Below are positions 55,201 through 64,000 of a stretch of 64,000 bases of DNA, one piece after another. The position numbers and the translations under genes were made by a program. The DNA comes from Sarcocystis neurona. Taxonomy: Eukaryota; Apicomplexa; Conoidasida; Eucoccidiorida; Sarcocystidae. Where the stretch lies: NCBI GenBank assembly GCA_000727475.1, contig KL647301.1, positions 2,071,055-2,135,054 of the forward strand. Direction: 5' to 3'. How positions within the stretch are numbered: position 1 is the first letter of the stretch; each line of letters begins with the position of its first letter. The notes under the pieces are model-generated. The model ran no database searches. It saw nothing but the letters and a program-made list of their open reading frames with translations, and was not told the origin of the DNA.

Positions 55201-58200
55201 GGTGCCGGCGGCAGCAGCAAGAAGAGCGATGCTTGTCGCAGCAGCGCAGCAGGGAGGAGCAGCAGCGCCAGTGCGCGAGGAATAGTAGATGAGATCCCAC
55301 CGCTATTTGAGCTCAGCGGGCGTCGCAGCGACGTGGAGAAGCTGCAGCAGCAGATGATCGATCTTGCTGCCGCAATGGAGAACTACCCCACGCAGGCACG
55401 TCTAACTTTTCAGCGCACGGGCGTAATGCGCGAGCGTCCCGGCTCTGACGTGCCGCGGCAGCCGCAGCAGCGATGCAGACGAAAAAGCAACAGCAGCAGC
55501 AGCAACGTACTCAGCGACGCGTCACGAGCAGCAGCGCCAGCACACCACGCAGAAGAAGGAGGCGGAGGAGCAGCAGCACGACCACCAGATGCAGCGGCAG
55601 CAGCGACAGCGGCAGTGGCACCAGCGGCAGTGGCACCAGCGGCAGCAGCACCAGCGGTAGCAGCACCAGCGGTAGCAGCACCAGCGGTAGCTGCACCAGC
55701 GGTAGCAGCACCAGCGGTAGCAGCAGTAGGAATAACTGTAGCACCCGAGCAGGAAGAGCAGCAGCACAGCAGCAGCTGCGTTACAAGATGCGCCTCGCAG
55801 CAGCTTGTTCTTCGAAGCAGCAGCTTGAGTAGTGGGAGAAAGAGCAGCAGCTGATGCAGACGCAGCAGGTCGAAGGAAAGCAGCAGCACGAAGAAAAGCA
55901 GCAGCTGACACAGAAGCGGCAACTGACACACGAGCAGCAGCTAACACAGAAGCAGCAACTGGCATAGAAGCAGCCGCTGTAGCACACAAGCAGCGGCTGA
56001 CAAAAAAGCAGCAGCTAATACAAAAGCAACAGCTGGCGCAGAAGCAGCAGCTGACACAGAAGCAGCAGCTAGGTGGACGGGCGCGGGTGTCGTGCCTTTT
56101 AGAAAGAGAGCTTGCTTTGTTTCTGCTGCTCCTCCAGGAGAGCCGAACTACTTCCGTGCCACGCTTCCTTCACCCGTTGTCTCGCAGCTTTCTATGAATT
56201 CCTTCTTCACGCGTTGCTACCGGCTGTCGGCAGAAGCCGGAAGTATTGACCTGCTTCTTCCAGTTCGCTGCCTGCCGTTTCCCTCCCGAAGAAACCAAGC
56301 GTTTCCTGCCTTTTTCACGCATGCATCTCTGACGGTGCGCTGGAAGCCCAGTTCCTACACACACCTATATTCACTATGTCCATATATATATATGTGTATA
56401 TACGTCTATGTGTGTATACAAGTGTGTGTCTCTGCATCTCTCTGCGTAGCCGTCTGCGCATGTACCGATATATATTTATATGTATATATATTTCACTTCG
56501 TGTATGTACGTATGTATATGTTTCTCTCTAGATCCCTCTCTCTATGTGTGTATAGCTGTCCGTGTGTGTCTGCGTATGTACGTGTATGTGTCTCTGCGTC
56601 TATATCTACGTGGCTGCTCAATGTATACTTATAATTCTCCCTGTGTGTCAGCTTCCCTCTCTTTTTCTCATATATATACATATACATATATATACGTATT
56701 TGTGTGTGTGTATACGTATTGGTGCCGCTACAATTACTGTGTAGTGGCCCTTGTGTCTACCGATTTGTCTATCTTTATACGTCTAATTTTCTCTATCTAT
56801 CTACGTGTATCTCTCTCTCGGTATATATATGTGTGTCTATCTGTTTGCGTATATTTGCTGACCTCACTGTCTCTGTACTTGGGTTATTCTATATCTGTCT
56901 GCACGTCCTGTCTATTTCTGTGTGTATTGATTTCTTTGTGGATCTCTCTGCATCTGCGTGACGTTTCACATCTGTCTGCGTAGCTCTCTCTGTGTTGCTG
57001 CGCAGCCGCTGTTCGCGTTTCTGCTGGCGTTGCTGCTGCGTCTGCTTTCACCGCCTGACCTGCTGCTGCGGTCTACCTGTTGCGCTGCTGCTGCAGACGC
57101 CCTTCCGCGGATGGAAGCAGCTACTCGACCTGCTGCTGCAACGCGTACCCTCCTTCCTCTTCCAACTGCAGACGCATGGCTCCTCCGTCCCTGCCAAGCA
57201 GCCCCAGCAGCGGGCGGCCACAGACACGCGCAAGTAACTCGCACATCTACAACGTTCAAATCGAGCCACTTAGAAACGTAGAAAAAACGCCACATCTATC
57301 TATATATATATATATATGCTACACATATATATATATATATGTATAATGTTGACGTCGCCCGTGTATATTACCTCTGTGTGTCTCTCTCTACAGCGTTCCC
57401 GTCGGCCCCTGTCTTCTCATTTCTCCCCGCCCTGTGTCGCGCCCTCTCCTTCTTCGACTTTTCCTCTGCCTGGCTATTTCTTGCTGGCGGTTTCCTGGCC
57501 TGTCAAGCGCCGTCGCTTGCTGTCTATCAACCATTTGTACACACACGTGCCGGCACGCAGAAACTATCGGATGGCCTCGAGAAGGCGGGAGACACGGGTG
57601 CAACCACAGCTGCAGATAACGCAGCTGCAACAGAAACGTGTGTGGTGGTCGAGTTTATGTTAGCAGCAAATGGCCGACAAAATATGAGACGTGCAGTTCT
57701 TCCCTCGTATCTGCTTGGGAGAAGCTCTGGACACGTCTGCCCTCGGCCACGGCTGTTTCTCACGTACCAGCTGCATGCGCCCTGCAGACTGCAGCGCCTC
57801 GGCCCCGCAGGCCGCTCTTTCTGCCGGAAGAACCTGCTGTTCTGCCGGGGCCGGATTAGCAACAGGCCGCCGGTGCGAGCAGCGGAAGAAACTGCAGTAC
57901 TCAGCAGCAGTCCTCCACATGCCAGTGCAGCTGCTGTGTCTGTGTTAAACGCATGCATCAGTATGTTTGCTCTTCACATACATATATATACATGTATATG
58001 TGTGTGCAGCCTCTGTTTCTGTCTCTATATCGCTCTCCGTTTCTCGCATTCTACGCGTCTCTCCCCCGCGGCTCCATTTGTCTCTCTTTCGGCCTCCTCC
58101 TCGCCGTTTCTCCCGGCCCTTTTTTGTCTCTTCCTGTCATGTCTCTATGCGGTATGCATGTGGCTGGCGTGCAGCTTTGTAGATATTACTGTCCTGCGAC

Positions 58201-59473
58201 TTTGTCTCTTGGGCTTCTTCTCTTGGTAAACAGAAGCCAGATGTCAGCACCTGCGCAGTCCGAGGGATTCCTGTTCTCTCCTGCGCGCGTGTCCAGGCTT
58301 ATTCCCTTGTACCGCTGTAGGAGGGTTTCCTATTACGCAGGTGAAGCAGATTTTGTCAACGTCAACCTTCCTCCTAAGGCGCAGCAGCAGCAGCAGCAGT
58401 GCGGGGCGCGTCCGCGGCACGGCGCGAACCGGGGTTGTAGAAGCGTTTGCTGAATCTCTGCATGCACTTGACTTTCCCCCGCTGCTATGCGGGCCTCGGT
58501 GTTCTCTGCTGCTTCTCTCTTTTTTTCTCGCTGGGCGCGGCCGTCCATTTGTTCACAAAGATATCTAAGGAGGAAGTATGTGGATCTCTGTCTGTGTGTG
58601 GCTGTGTGTGAGTACAAGTACCTGGACGTTGTGGGAGAGCCGCTGCTACGTATGCAGATGCAAACGTCTCGTAACGTTATTCCGGTCTCTCTGTCTCTCG
58701 GCCTGTGAAACTGCATTGCATTTGTCACCGCTGCTGCATGCGTTTTGACGAAGAACTTCTTCACTAGCTGCTCTGGCTCCTCGGCTCGCCGCTGTGCTGC
58801 GGTTCCTGCGGCTCTCTCTCTGCTGCTGCCGCTGCCGCTGCTGGTGCATGCGGGCCGTGTTTCTGCTGCTGGTGCCTGGTTGCGGTGCTGCACCCCTGCA
58901 GCGCTGCCTTCCTCCTCCTGCGACTGGCAGCGACGCACGAGGAGAACGTAGCAGCAGCTCGACTCTCCAGCGGCAACCTCCTCCACTATCCAACCGGCCA
59001 GCGGGTGCGTTGCGATAGACACGTATGCATGTGTATGTGATACGATATGCAAATATATACGTATACATATACATGCATATATATATATATATACGTACAT
59101 ATGTGCCTAATCTATATGTATACATATATAGATATATGTATATATATACTCCACAACATTTGTGTATCTGTCGGTCTACATACTGTATGTACAGATATGC
59201 CTTCATACCTGTATATCTATATGCCTCTTTATTTATATATACATATCTTTTTGTCTACACACGTATACACACCGACACCGGTACATATGTATGTGTATAT
59301 ATATGTCTGTGTATGTGTATCTGCATGTGTGTATATGAGATCTATAGATGAACAAGTATAGTCACGACAAGCATATAATATCATTCCCGTTGATGCTGTG
59401 AGACACGTATGTGTTTTCTGTTAAAGTTACAGTCACATGTGGTGAGGAGACACATACACGTATACATATACAC

Positions 59474-59504
<31 letters not shown>

Positions 59505-62298
59505 GACGTCCTACTACATCGTATGCACATGTGTCCACGTATACACATATACATGTACGTATATGTATATGAACGCGGACGTTTTCTTCGAGCAAATGCT
59601 AGGGTATGTACTCCTGTGTATGCTTCATATATGGAGGAAAGGCGGGAAGGGATGAATGAAGAAGGAAGAAGAGAAAAAGTTGAGACCGTCGTTTCTCTGT
59701 GAATTGCGAGAACCATGCAGGGATGTCGCCGCTATAAATATTTCCATACGCATGCATATCTATTATATATATGTGTGGGAGCGTATCTGTTTCTCTGTGC
59801 GTGTACATATATGTATTCGTCCATATCGTCTTTTCTTCTTGTGTGTCTGTATCGGGATTCGCTGTAGCACCTGCAATGACTTAATCTTTCTCTACTCTCT
59901 CTATATATACACACACGTATATATATATATATATATGTACACACATGTATACGTACATGTATATATATATATATATTTGAATTTATAACAAGCAGCATAG
60001 TAACGCTATATATATATATATATTTGCGTACATGTATGTTTATAGTGTTCAGTACAAGCAGGTTAGTTCAGTAAGGAAAGACATCTGCAGGCTGTCTCTC
60101 TATCTCTCTCTTGGTAGAATTGTATACTCAACAAGCATCACCATGGAGTTATATATATATATATACACATATCTCTAGATCGATATATGTAGGAATTTAT
60201 ATGAATCTGGTGGTCAATAGACGTAGAGACGTTTGATGTAGATACATATTTTGGCGGGTCGCACTGGTGTACGAAGTGCCGAAGAAGCGGGCGGACTTGT
60301 ACGCATTCAACGACGTATGTACATGTATATATATATATATATGTATATGCACATGTGTATGTATGCACGTATATTACCTGCACGCACAAATCTACGTGGT
60401 TCCTTCTCTCTACATATATATGCACGTGTATAAACATGCAGGTATATTACCTACTCAAGTGTTTGTGCGTACACCTACGCAGATGTACCTACATTCCTCT
60501 CTTCCTCTGTGTATATATACATATATATATATGTACATACATTGGTGTGTATAACTCGGTGATGCTGCCCTTTATAAAATTCACTTATGACAGTGAAACA
60601 ACCAACGGTTAGCTGACTCCAGCAACGCGTTCATATATACATATATATATATATATACAAAGGTACGTGCCAGCAACGCATATACGTGCGTATATATATG
60701 TATAAACCTACGTCCGCCAACGACGAATGCACTTCAACAATGCTACATTGTGTATATCTATATATATATATATGTACTCATATATATCTACATGTGAGCA
60801 ATGCTTTCGTATATATGTGTGCACAAATTTACGTGCGCCGGTACGTGTGTACCTAAATGTATAACATGTGTATGTATATATATATGTACATACATTCATA
60901 CATACACACGTTTGTATGGGTTTATTGTTTATATGCATAGGGGCACGCATGCGTGTGTAACGGCCCACGTGAATTGGTCCAATGTGTGCTGCTGGTGTTG
61001 CTGCTGCTGCTGGTGGCGGTGCGGTGGCTCCTGCTACTTTGGCTGCGGCTGTGGCTGCTGCTGTTGCTGTTGCTGTTGTTGCTGCTGTGTGGCCAGTGGA
61101 TAGAATATTTTGCAGCAGTGCTCGACGCGTACAAGACGGTGATGCAGGTGAGTGAATATCGGTTGCCACAGGTGGCCGGTGACTGCGAAGGGGCAACAGC
61201 AGCAGCAGCAAGTCAAGCCGCAGAATTGCAGCAGTAGGAGCAGCAAATGCAAAAAGTTGACTGCTTAAAGCAGTGGCAATAGCGTCAGCAGCAGCGGCAA
61301 TAGCATCAGCAGCGACCGCACGTAGAGAATAGAGAGACGCAAGCAGCAGCAGCAGAAGAGGATTACCTGCCACAGGAGCTAGAAAGTGGAGAAGCTCCCG
61401 AAAAGGGCTCGAAGGAGCAACAGCAGCAGCAACAGCAGCAGCAACAGCAGCAGCAACAGCGGCAACAACAGCAGCAGCAACGCCAGCAGCAACACCAGCA
61501 GCAACACCAGCAGCAACACCAGCAGCAACAGCAGCTCGTACAGGAGCGACGTTGTGGGGCAGTGTCTGCAGCCGCACTGGCGATGAGTGAAACACTGCAG
61601 CATTCGGGTCGGGAGAAACTCGCTTTTTGCCGTGGGGTGTTACTGCAACTCCGTACGCATATCTGCACGCATGTGCACGTACGTATGTGCGCGTGCCATT
61701 CGTATACACATGTACGCAGGTAAGGCGAGTGGTGCGAGCAGCTGCTTGTCTTGCTGGACGGTGTTCGACTGTTGCGGCAGCTCCTGTTGCTGCTGCATCT
61801 ACAGCTGCTGCTGTTGCTGCTGTTTGTGTTGCTGCTGCTGGTTGCAGTGCTCCTTGCACTGCTGCTGCTGTTGCTGCTGCCCGTACTGCTGCTGCCGTTG
61901 CTGCTGCTGCTCCTGACATCCGACGTTTTGCCGTCCTGCTCGGCGGCTGCTGTTATGGTGTCGCGCCTCTCCTTTTTTCTCTTTTGCTCTCCTCTTTTCG
62001 TCTCGTACTTCTTCTCTTTTTCTTCGGTGACTTTCTCGTTTCCTTCTCGTTTCCTCCACTTCTCCGTGCTTTCCCTCTTTCGCGTCTCTGTGAACTTCCC
62101 CCCATTCCGTCCTCTTCGCTTCCCCGCGTCCCTCGACAGTCTCTTCCTTTCCGGCCCTTTTTGTCCGTTTGCTGCCTGCATGCGCACAGGTAGCCGTGAG
62201 CCTGTGGATAGACGACACCGAGGTGTTGTGTCTCTCTCCTTTCCTCGATAGACGCGGCAGTCTCTTCCTCTCGTCGCTGCACCGGCTGTTTCTCTCTG
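48423..62298 (+). CDS. Multi-exon P-loop ATPase gene, possibly ORC5-like AAA+ (runs on)
   Basis: Eight exons keep phase from the start: 48423-48465, 48578-48675, 48810-49247, 49539-49700, 49788-50387, 50474-51812, 53043-53155, 53759-53940; a ninth starts at 54936 in matching phase. Later candidates are 57097-57233, 57561-57637, about 58341-58433, 61097-61147, about 61345-61652 and 62190-62298. An N-terminal region of about 890 Ala/Gln-rich residues precedes RRDIEDALTQLLLLHP, then VHWVTGSVGVGKSYAAQF with a P-loop, then ATCVLSFGMA and SFDVLLVLLEKSL, in the order seen in ORC1/ORC5 AAA+ domains. A Walker-B-like SLWIDDTEVL follows much later. ORC5 is my best guess from this order; another AAA+ or STAND ATPase is possible. 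The 3' part is poorly resolved and no stop is seen in the window. Confidence 0.5.
49539..49700 (+). CDS. ORC-like gene exon 4
   Basis: After a CTG-rich intron, the acceptor gcagctgctgcag leads into DFHDETRGFLTPQDAAVGTQ and an Ala/Thr-rich tail. It is in phase 0 at both ends, donor ccc|gtacca. Confidence 0.5.
49788..50387 (+). CDS. ORC-like gene exon 5, with RQQQEK minisatellite
   Basis: It reads AAFSLAEVHAFMLETEKRLA then AVSLFPAIRRAAAPCCGLGG, followed by a Gln/Arg/Glu helix built on an 18-base repeat, then SPWFREQRCWQEQRMSLRLL. It ends gca|gtaaaa before an 85-base intron with a strong pyrimidine tract. A gtaggt site at 50037 is a possible alternative donor. Confidence 0.5.
50110..50235 (+). 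repeat. 18-base coding minisatellite (RQQQEK)
   Basis: About six units of cggcagcagcaggagaag, with slight variation (one unit has gag for cag). In the exon frame each unit gives Arg-Gln-Gln-Gln-Glu-Lys, a helix-forming heptad-like run. Confidence 0.8.
50474..51812 (+). CDS. ORC-like gene exon 6
   Basis: 446 codons plus one base, ending gcag|gtgagt. It is Ala-rich with embedded ordinary sequence: VEEQTGKAASVNLTLAPPSP, LEKREQQMFPSWAPVSFRRI and, at the end, HGWPHVERRDIEDALTQLLL. A long minus-strand open frame over the same bases is a GCA/TGC mirror. The last block directly precedes the P-loop exon, as in ORC1/CDC6-type proteins. Confidence 0.6.
51375..51485 (+). repeat. 21-base coding minisatellite (AAAAGST)
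   Basis: Five nearly identical units of gcggcagcagctgggagcaca. In the exon frame each gives Ala-Ala-Ala-Ala-Gly-Ser-Thr; in another frame Gln-Arg-Gln-Gln-Leu-Gly-Ala. The near identity points to recent expansion. Confidence 0.85.
51813..53042 (+). other. Intron before the P-loop exon
   Basis: 1.2 kb: (TA)n/(CATA)n at 51910-52075, then unique sequence, then CTG-type repeat and pyrimidine-rich sequence from 52310 to the acceptor. Long plus-strand open frames here are CTG-repeat translations. Confidence 0.6.
53043..53155 (+). CDS. ORC-like gene exon 7: P-loop
   Basis: 113 bases, acceptor tgcgactcag, donor tgc|gtatga. It reads VHWVTGSVGVGKSYAAQFVV then QRQKAAAEAAGGGTATC. GSVGVGKS (53060-53083) fits the Walker A pattern GxxxxGKS. 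It completes the codon left by exon 6 and leaves in phase 0. Confidence 0.7.
53759..53940 (+). CDS. ORC-like gene exon 8
   Basis: 182 bases, acceptor cttcttcgtgcgtcccag, donor gg|gtatgc. It reads VLSFGMAAAAHASFDVLLVL then LEKSLRTQLLQQHAARMDFL. Together with the end of exon 7 this resembles the strand and helix following Walker A in ORC proteins (a strand, a turn, then an LLFExIL-like helix). Confidence 0.6.
54640..54900. repeat. 72-base intronic repeat of CTG-type units
   Basis: A unit of about 72 bases built from tgctgctgtagctgcgtttgc and similar segments is present twice in full and once partly. It lies just upstream of exon 9. One frame reads it as alternating Cys-Cys-Cys-Gly-Cys, which is a repeat artefact. 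Confidence 0.75.
54936..55830 (+). CDS. ORC-like gene exon 9 (3' border unknown)
   Basis: The acceptor gtgtggccgtcag ends at 54935 and the first base completes the two left by exon 8. The frame reads DWICAAVERACPSFRPAVAQ, a Ser-rich insert, then GIVDEIPPLFELSGRRSDVE then KLQQQMIDLAAAMENYPTQ, clearly coding, then an Ala/Pro/Val repeat. Possible donors include gtactc near 55508 and gtagga at 55726; the frame ends by 55854. Confidence 0.55.
55590..55730 (+). repeat. 15-base coding minisatellite
   Basis: About nine units of ggcagcagcaccagc or ggtagcagcaccagc. The exon frame reads Ala-Val-Ala-Pro-Ala-type repeats; another frame reads Gly-Ser-Ser-Thr-Ser. Confidence 0.8.
55880..56078 (+). repeat. 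18-base KQQLTQ-type minisatellite with a phase slip
   Basis: About ten units of aagcagcagctgacacag. A two-base length change near 55980 shifts the repeat relative to the reading frame. In the Gln frame two units carry TAG, one replacing CAG. A single frame starting near 55832 stays open by reading the first half as Ala/Thr/Glu and the second as Gln/Leu/Lys. Confidence 0.75.
56360..56960. repeat. (TGTA)n/(TA)n/(CTCT)n microsatellite field
   Basis: Pyrimidine- and AT-rich microsatellite filling the sequence between exon 9 and the next candidate exon at 57097. Confidence 0.75.
57097..57233 (+). CDS. Candidate exon of the ORC-like gene
   Basis: The acceptor ctgctgctgcag ends at 57096 and the donor is aa|gtaact. 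It reads TPFRGWKQLLDLLLQRVPSF then LFQLQTHGSSVPAKQ without repeat. It starts in phase 0 and leaves two bases. Confidence 0.5.
57561..57637 (+). CDS. Candidate exon of the ORC-like gene
   Basis: 77 bases between cggcacgcag and c|gtgtgt. Its one-base entry completes the previous candidate exon's codon, and the frame reads NYRMASRRRETRVQPQLQIT. An overlapping frame (KLSDGLEKAGDTG and onward) is open much longer, to 58229, so the choice is uncertain. Confidence 0.3.
58341..58433 (+). CDS. Candidate exon of the ORC-like gene (two frames possible)
   Basis: A strong acceptor (ttcctattacgcag) ends at 58340. One frame, in phase with the previous candidate, reads EADFVNVNLPPKAQQQQQQC to a gttgta donor. 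The other reads VKQILSTSTFLLRRSSSSSS and continues past 58433 with TGVVEAFAESLHALDFPPLL to about 58498. The second looks more protein-like but its phase does not fit. Confidence 0.3.
58700..61096. other. Non-coding stretch dominated by microsatellite
   Basis: CTG-type repeat and unique GC-rich sequence at 58730-59000, then (TA)n, (CATA)n and (TGTA)n microsatellite at about 59030-59620 and 59880-60900, and CTG repeat again at 60985-61090. Read as intron of the ORC-like gene; no exon seen. Confidence 0.6.
61097..61147 (+). CDS. Candidate short exon of the ORC-like gene
   Basis: 51 bases, phase 0 at both ends, between a CTG-rich tract ending gtggccag and a strong cag|gtgagt donor. It reads WIEYFAAVLDAYKTVMQ, ordinary helical sequence. 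Confidence 0.5.
61345..61652 (+). CDS. Candidate Gln-rich exon of the ORC-like gene (5' border uncertain)
   Basis: One frame reads EDYLPQELESGEAPEKGSKE, then a run of about 40 Gln-rich codons, then SAAALAMSETLQHSGREKLA then FCRGVLLQL before a gtacgc donor. CAG repeat is on the plus strand, as in the other exons. Its exit phase does not fit the next candidate directly. Confidence 0.35.
62190..62298 (+). CDS. Candidate exon with Walker-B-like strand
   Basis: The acceptor gcatgcgcacag follows a long pyrimidine-rich intron (61750-62180) and the donor is t|gtaagc. It reads VAVSLWIDDTEVLCLSPFLD then RRGSLFLSSLHRLFLS. SLWIDD (62199-62216) has the hydrophobic strand and paired acids of a Walker B motif, and the helix after it resembles the FLxxLxRL stretch following Walker B in ORC5. 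Confidence 0.5.
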
Positions 62299-63897
62299 TA
62301 AGCCCCGCGCAGCGGAACAAGTTCCTCCTAAACATGCATGCGTATATATTTATATATATGTGTATTTATTACAGTAAACATGTATGCGTCTCTTCTTCTT
62401 TCTCTTGTCCACGTCTCTGTCTCTGTTCTGTGTCTGCCCACCTCCTCCTTTGCGACCATTCTCTCAGGCGCGTCTGCTTCTTATTTGGAGTCCTTCTCTT
62501 TAAATGCTCTTGCTGTATTTACTGGCTTCTGTCCTGCTCTCTGTTTTCTGCCCTCCGCACTCTTCTTTCGGTCGCTCCTCTCATATATATATCTGCATAT
62601 GTGTGTGCATGTGGAGGTGTGTGGTGGCTGCGTTTCTACTTCAAGATAGATAGACACAGAGATTTGTACATATGTGTGTTCACATATAGACGTGCCTGCT
62701 GACCGATCCTTCTACGTCTGTGCACCATTATTTTCATGCGCAGGTGGACCTTGCATGCAGATATTTCTTGGGATGTGACCGCATGCGCAGCCGGGGTCTT
62801 CGGTCTCTTTTTTTTTCCTGTTCCTTTCCTCCCTCTCTCTCTCCCTTTTTGCTTGCTTCTCTCACACACCATCTCTCCTTCCCTTCATACTCAGCAGCTG
62901 CTCAAGTCTTCTTCACGACGCTCTCTCTATATATATGTATACATACATATACATATACATATACATATATATATATATATTCTCTCTGCATATGTATTTG
63001 CTACCGTGTACGTATTCCTGTATACTCATACATGTGCGTATGCATTTGTGTATGTATATATACATATATATGTAAGGATGCCTGTATATATATGTATAAC
63101 TATATACATACATAACTACAGACACATGTGCGTGTATATATATATATGTATATATGTATAAGTATTTCATATGTATACGAGAGCTCCTTTGAGTGACTGC
63201 CACTGCAGTTGAAGCATGCAGGCGAAAATGATCGCTGTTGACACGGCCGCTGCTGTCCTGCCTTCTGCTGCTGCGGCCGCCAGCGCTGCTGCTGCGGCTC
63301 CTGCTGTTGCTCCTGGTTTCTCTCGTCGGGTTTTTGTTTCTCCTCGCTCTTCCTGCGCCTGCTCCTTACGGCCGTGGTGCCGTCGCTGCTGCTGCTCTTG
63401 CTTCTGCTGCTGGTCTTGCACCTGCTGCTGGAGGCTCAGCTGCTTGCCTGCTGCTGGTATGAGGGAGACAGAGGGATAACGTTGTTGCGTCTTCTGTGTT
63501 GCTAAGGGCACGGCGGCGGCCGCGTGGCACCGCCGGGCGAGCGCCGCTGCTTTCCGGCCTCGCAAGTTCACCAGGCTTTTGTCCTACTGAAGCGTGCCGC
63601 TGCTGTTGCTGGACGTGCTTCTGCTGCTTCGTCGTTCTGCTGCCTGCTGCCTCCAAACTGCTGCACTGCCGCACCCTGCCCACTATTTGAGCTGCTTTCC
63701 TGATGGCTGCGGCTTCCACGCCCAGACGTCCCACCACACGAGCTGCTGCCGATGCTGCTTGCTATCTAGCTGACGCCGCTCCTCTTTTCTTCTCTTATGC
63801 TCCGCTCCTCAGGCGCCTCTCCTACTGCTGCTGCACCACGTAGATTTCGACTACTGCACGAATATATATATGTATATATTGTAATAAGAAATGTACA

Positions 63898-63930
<33 letters not shown>

Positions 63931-64000
63931 GTATACACACGCACATGTAACTACGTGTATGTTTGTGTGCATGTGTGTGTCCTGCTACTGCCACCTTTCT
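62299..64000. other. Right end: introns and possible exons, unresolved
   Basis: Contains (TA)n at 62335-62360, 62930-63160 and 63840-63930, a candidate acceptor at about 62744 (ttcatgcgcag) followed by 50-70 non-repetitive open bases in more than one frame, and CTG-type repeat at 63240-63470 and 63590-63760. I cannot choose exons here. Confidence 0.4.

Noticed and set aside
57561..58229. Resemblance of KLSDGLEKAGDTG to a dynein heavy-chain stalk motif
   Set aside because: Too short and isolated; no dynein AAA motifs or linker in the flanking exons.

Overview
The window looks like nuclear DNA of a coccidian apicomplexan, almost certainly Eimeria. The evidence is pervasive CAG/CTG triplet repeat that is read as runs of Ala, Gln or Ser inside coding sequence, (TA)n, (CA)n and (TGTA)n islands in non-coding sequence, short introns with GT..AG borders, and low gene density. 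There is no operon-like order, and I saw no tRNA, rRNA, CRISPR or insertion sequence. All gene models below are hand-built from frame, splice signals and phase; none has transcript support.

Layout. (A) 1-348, plus strand: the 3' end of a gene that enters from the left. (B) 1223 to about 14981, plus strand: an eleven-exon gene of unknown function, Gln/Ala rich, with several ordinary-looking conserved-type blocks. (C) 15324 to about 16877, plus strand: a small two-exon gene of unknown function. (D) 47536 down to 19245, minus strand: a class III phosphatidylinositol 3-kinase (Vps34) spread over about 28 kb. Its nine exons keep phase at every junction and give 12,543 bp including the stop, a protein of about 4,180 residues. 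C2, helical (PIK) and lipid-kinase domains are all present but are split by long low-complexity insertions. A 644-base run of N lies in one of its introns. (E) 48423 to beyond 62.3 kb, plus strand: a many-exon gene diverging from D, with a P-loop ATPase core. It is tentatively an origin-recognition-complex (ORC5-like) AAA+ protein and probably runs off the right end.

D and E are head to head, with under 900 bp between their starts. C and D are tail to tail, with about 2.4 kb between them. The best-supported biology is D: Vps34 makes phosphatidylinositol 3-phosphate on endosomal membranes and, in related parasites, on apicoplast-associated membranes. E, if correctly read, belongs to DNA replication licensing. 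No functional link between neighbours is implied.

A pattern used throughout: triplet repeats tend to run as CAG on the sense strand in exons and as CTG on the sense strand in introns. The trend has exceptions, but it helped place exon borders.
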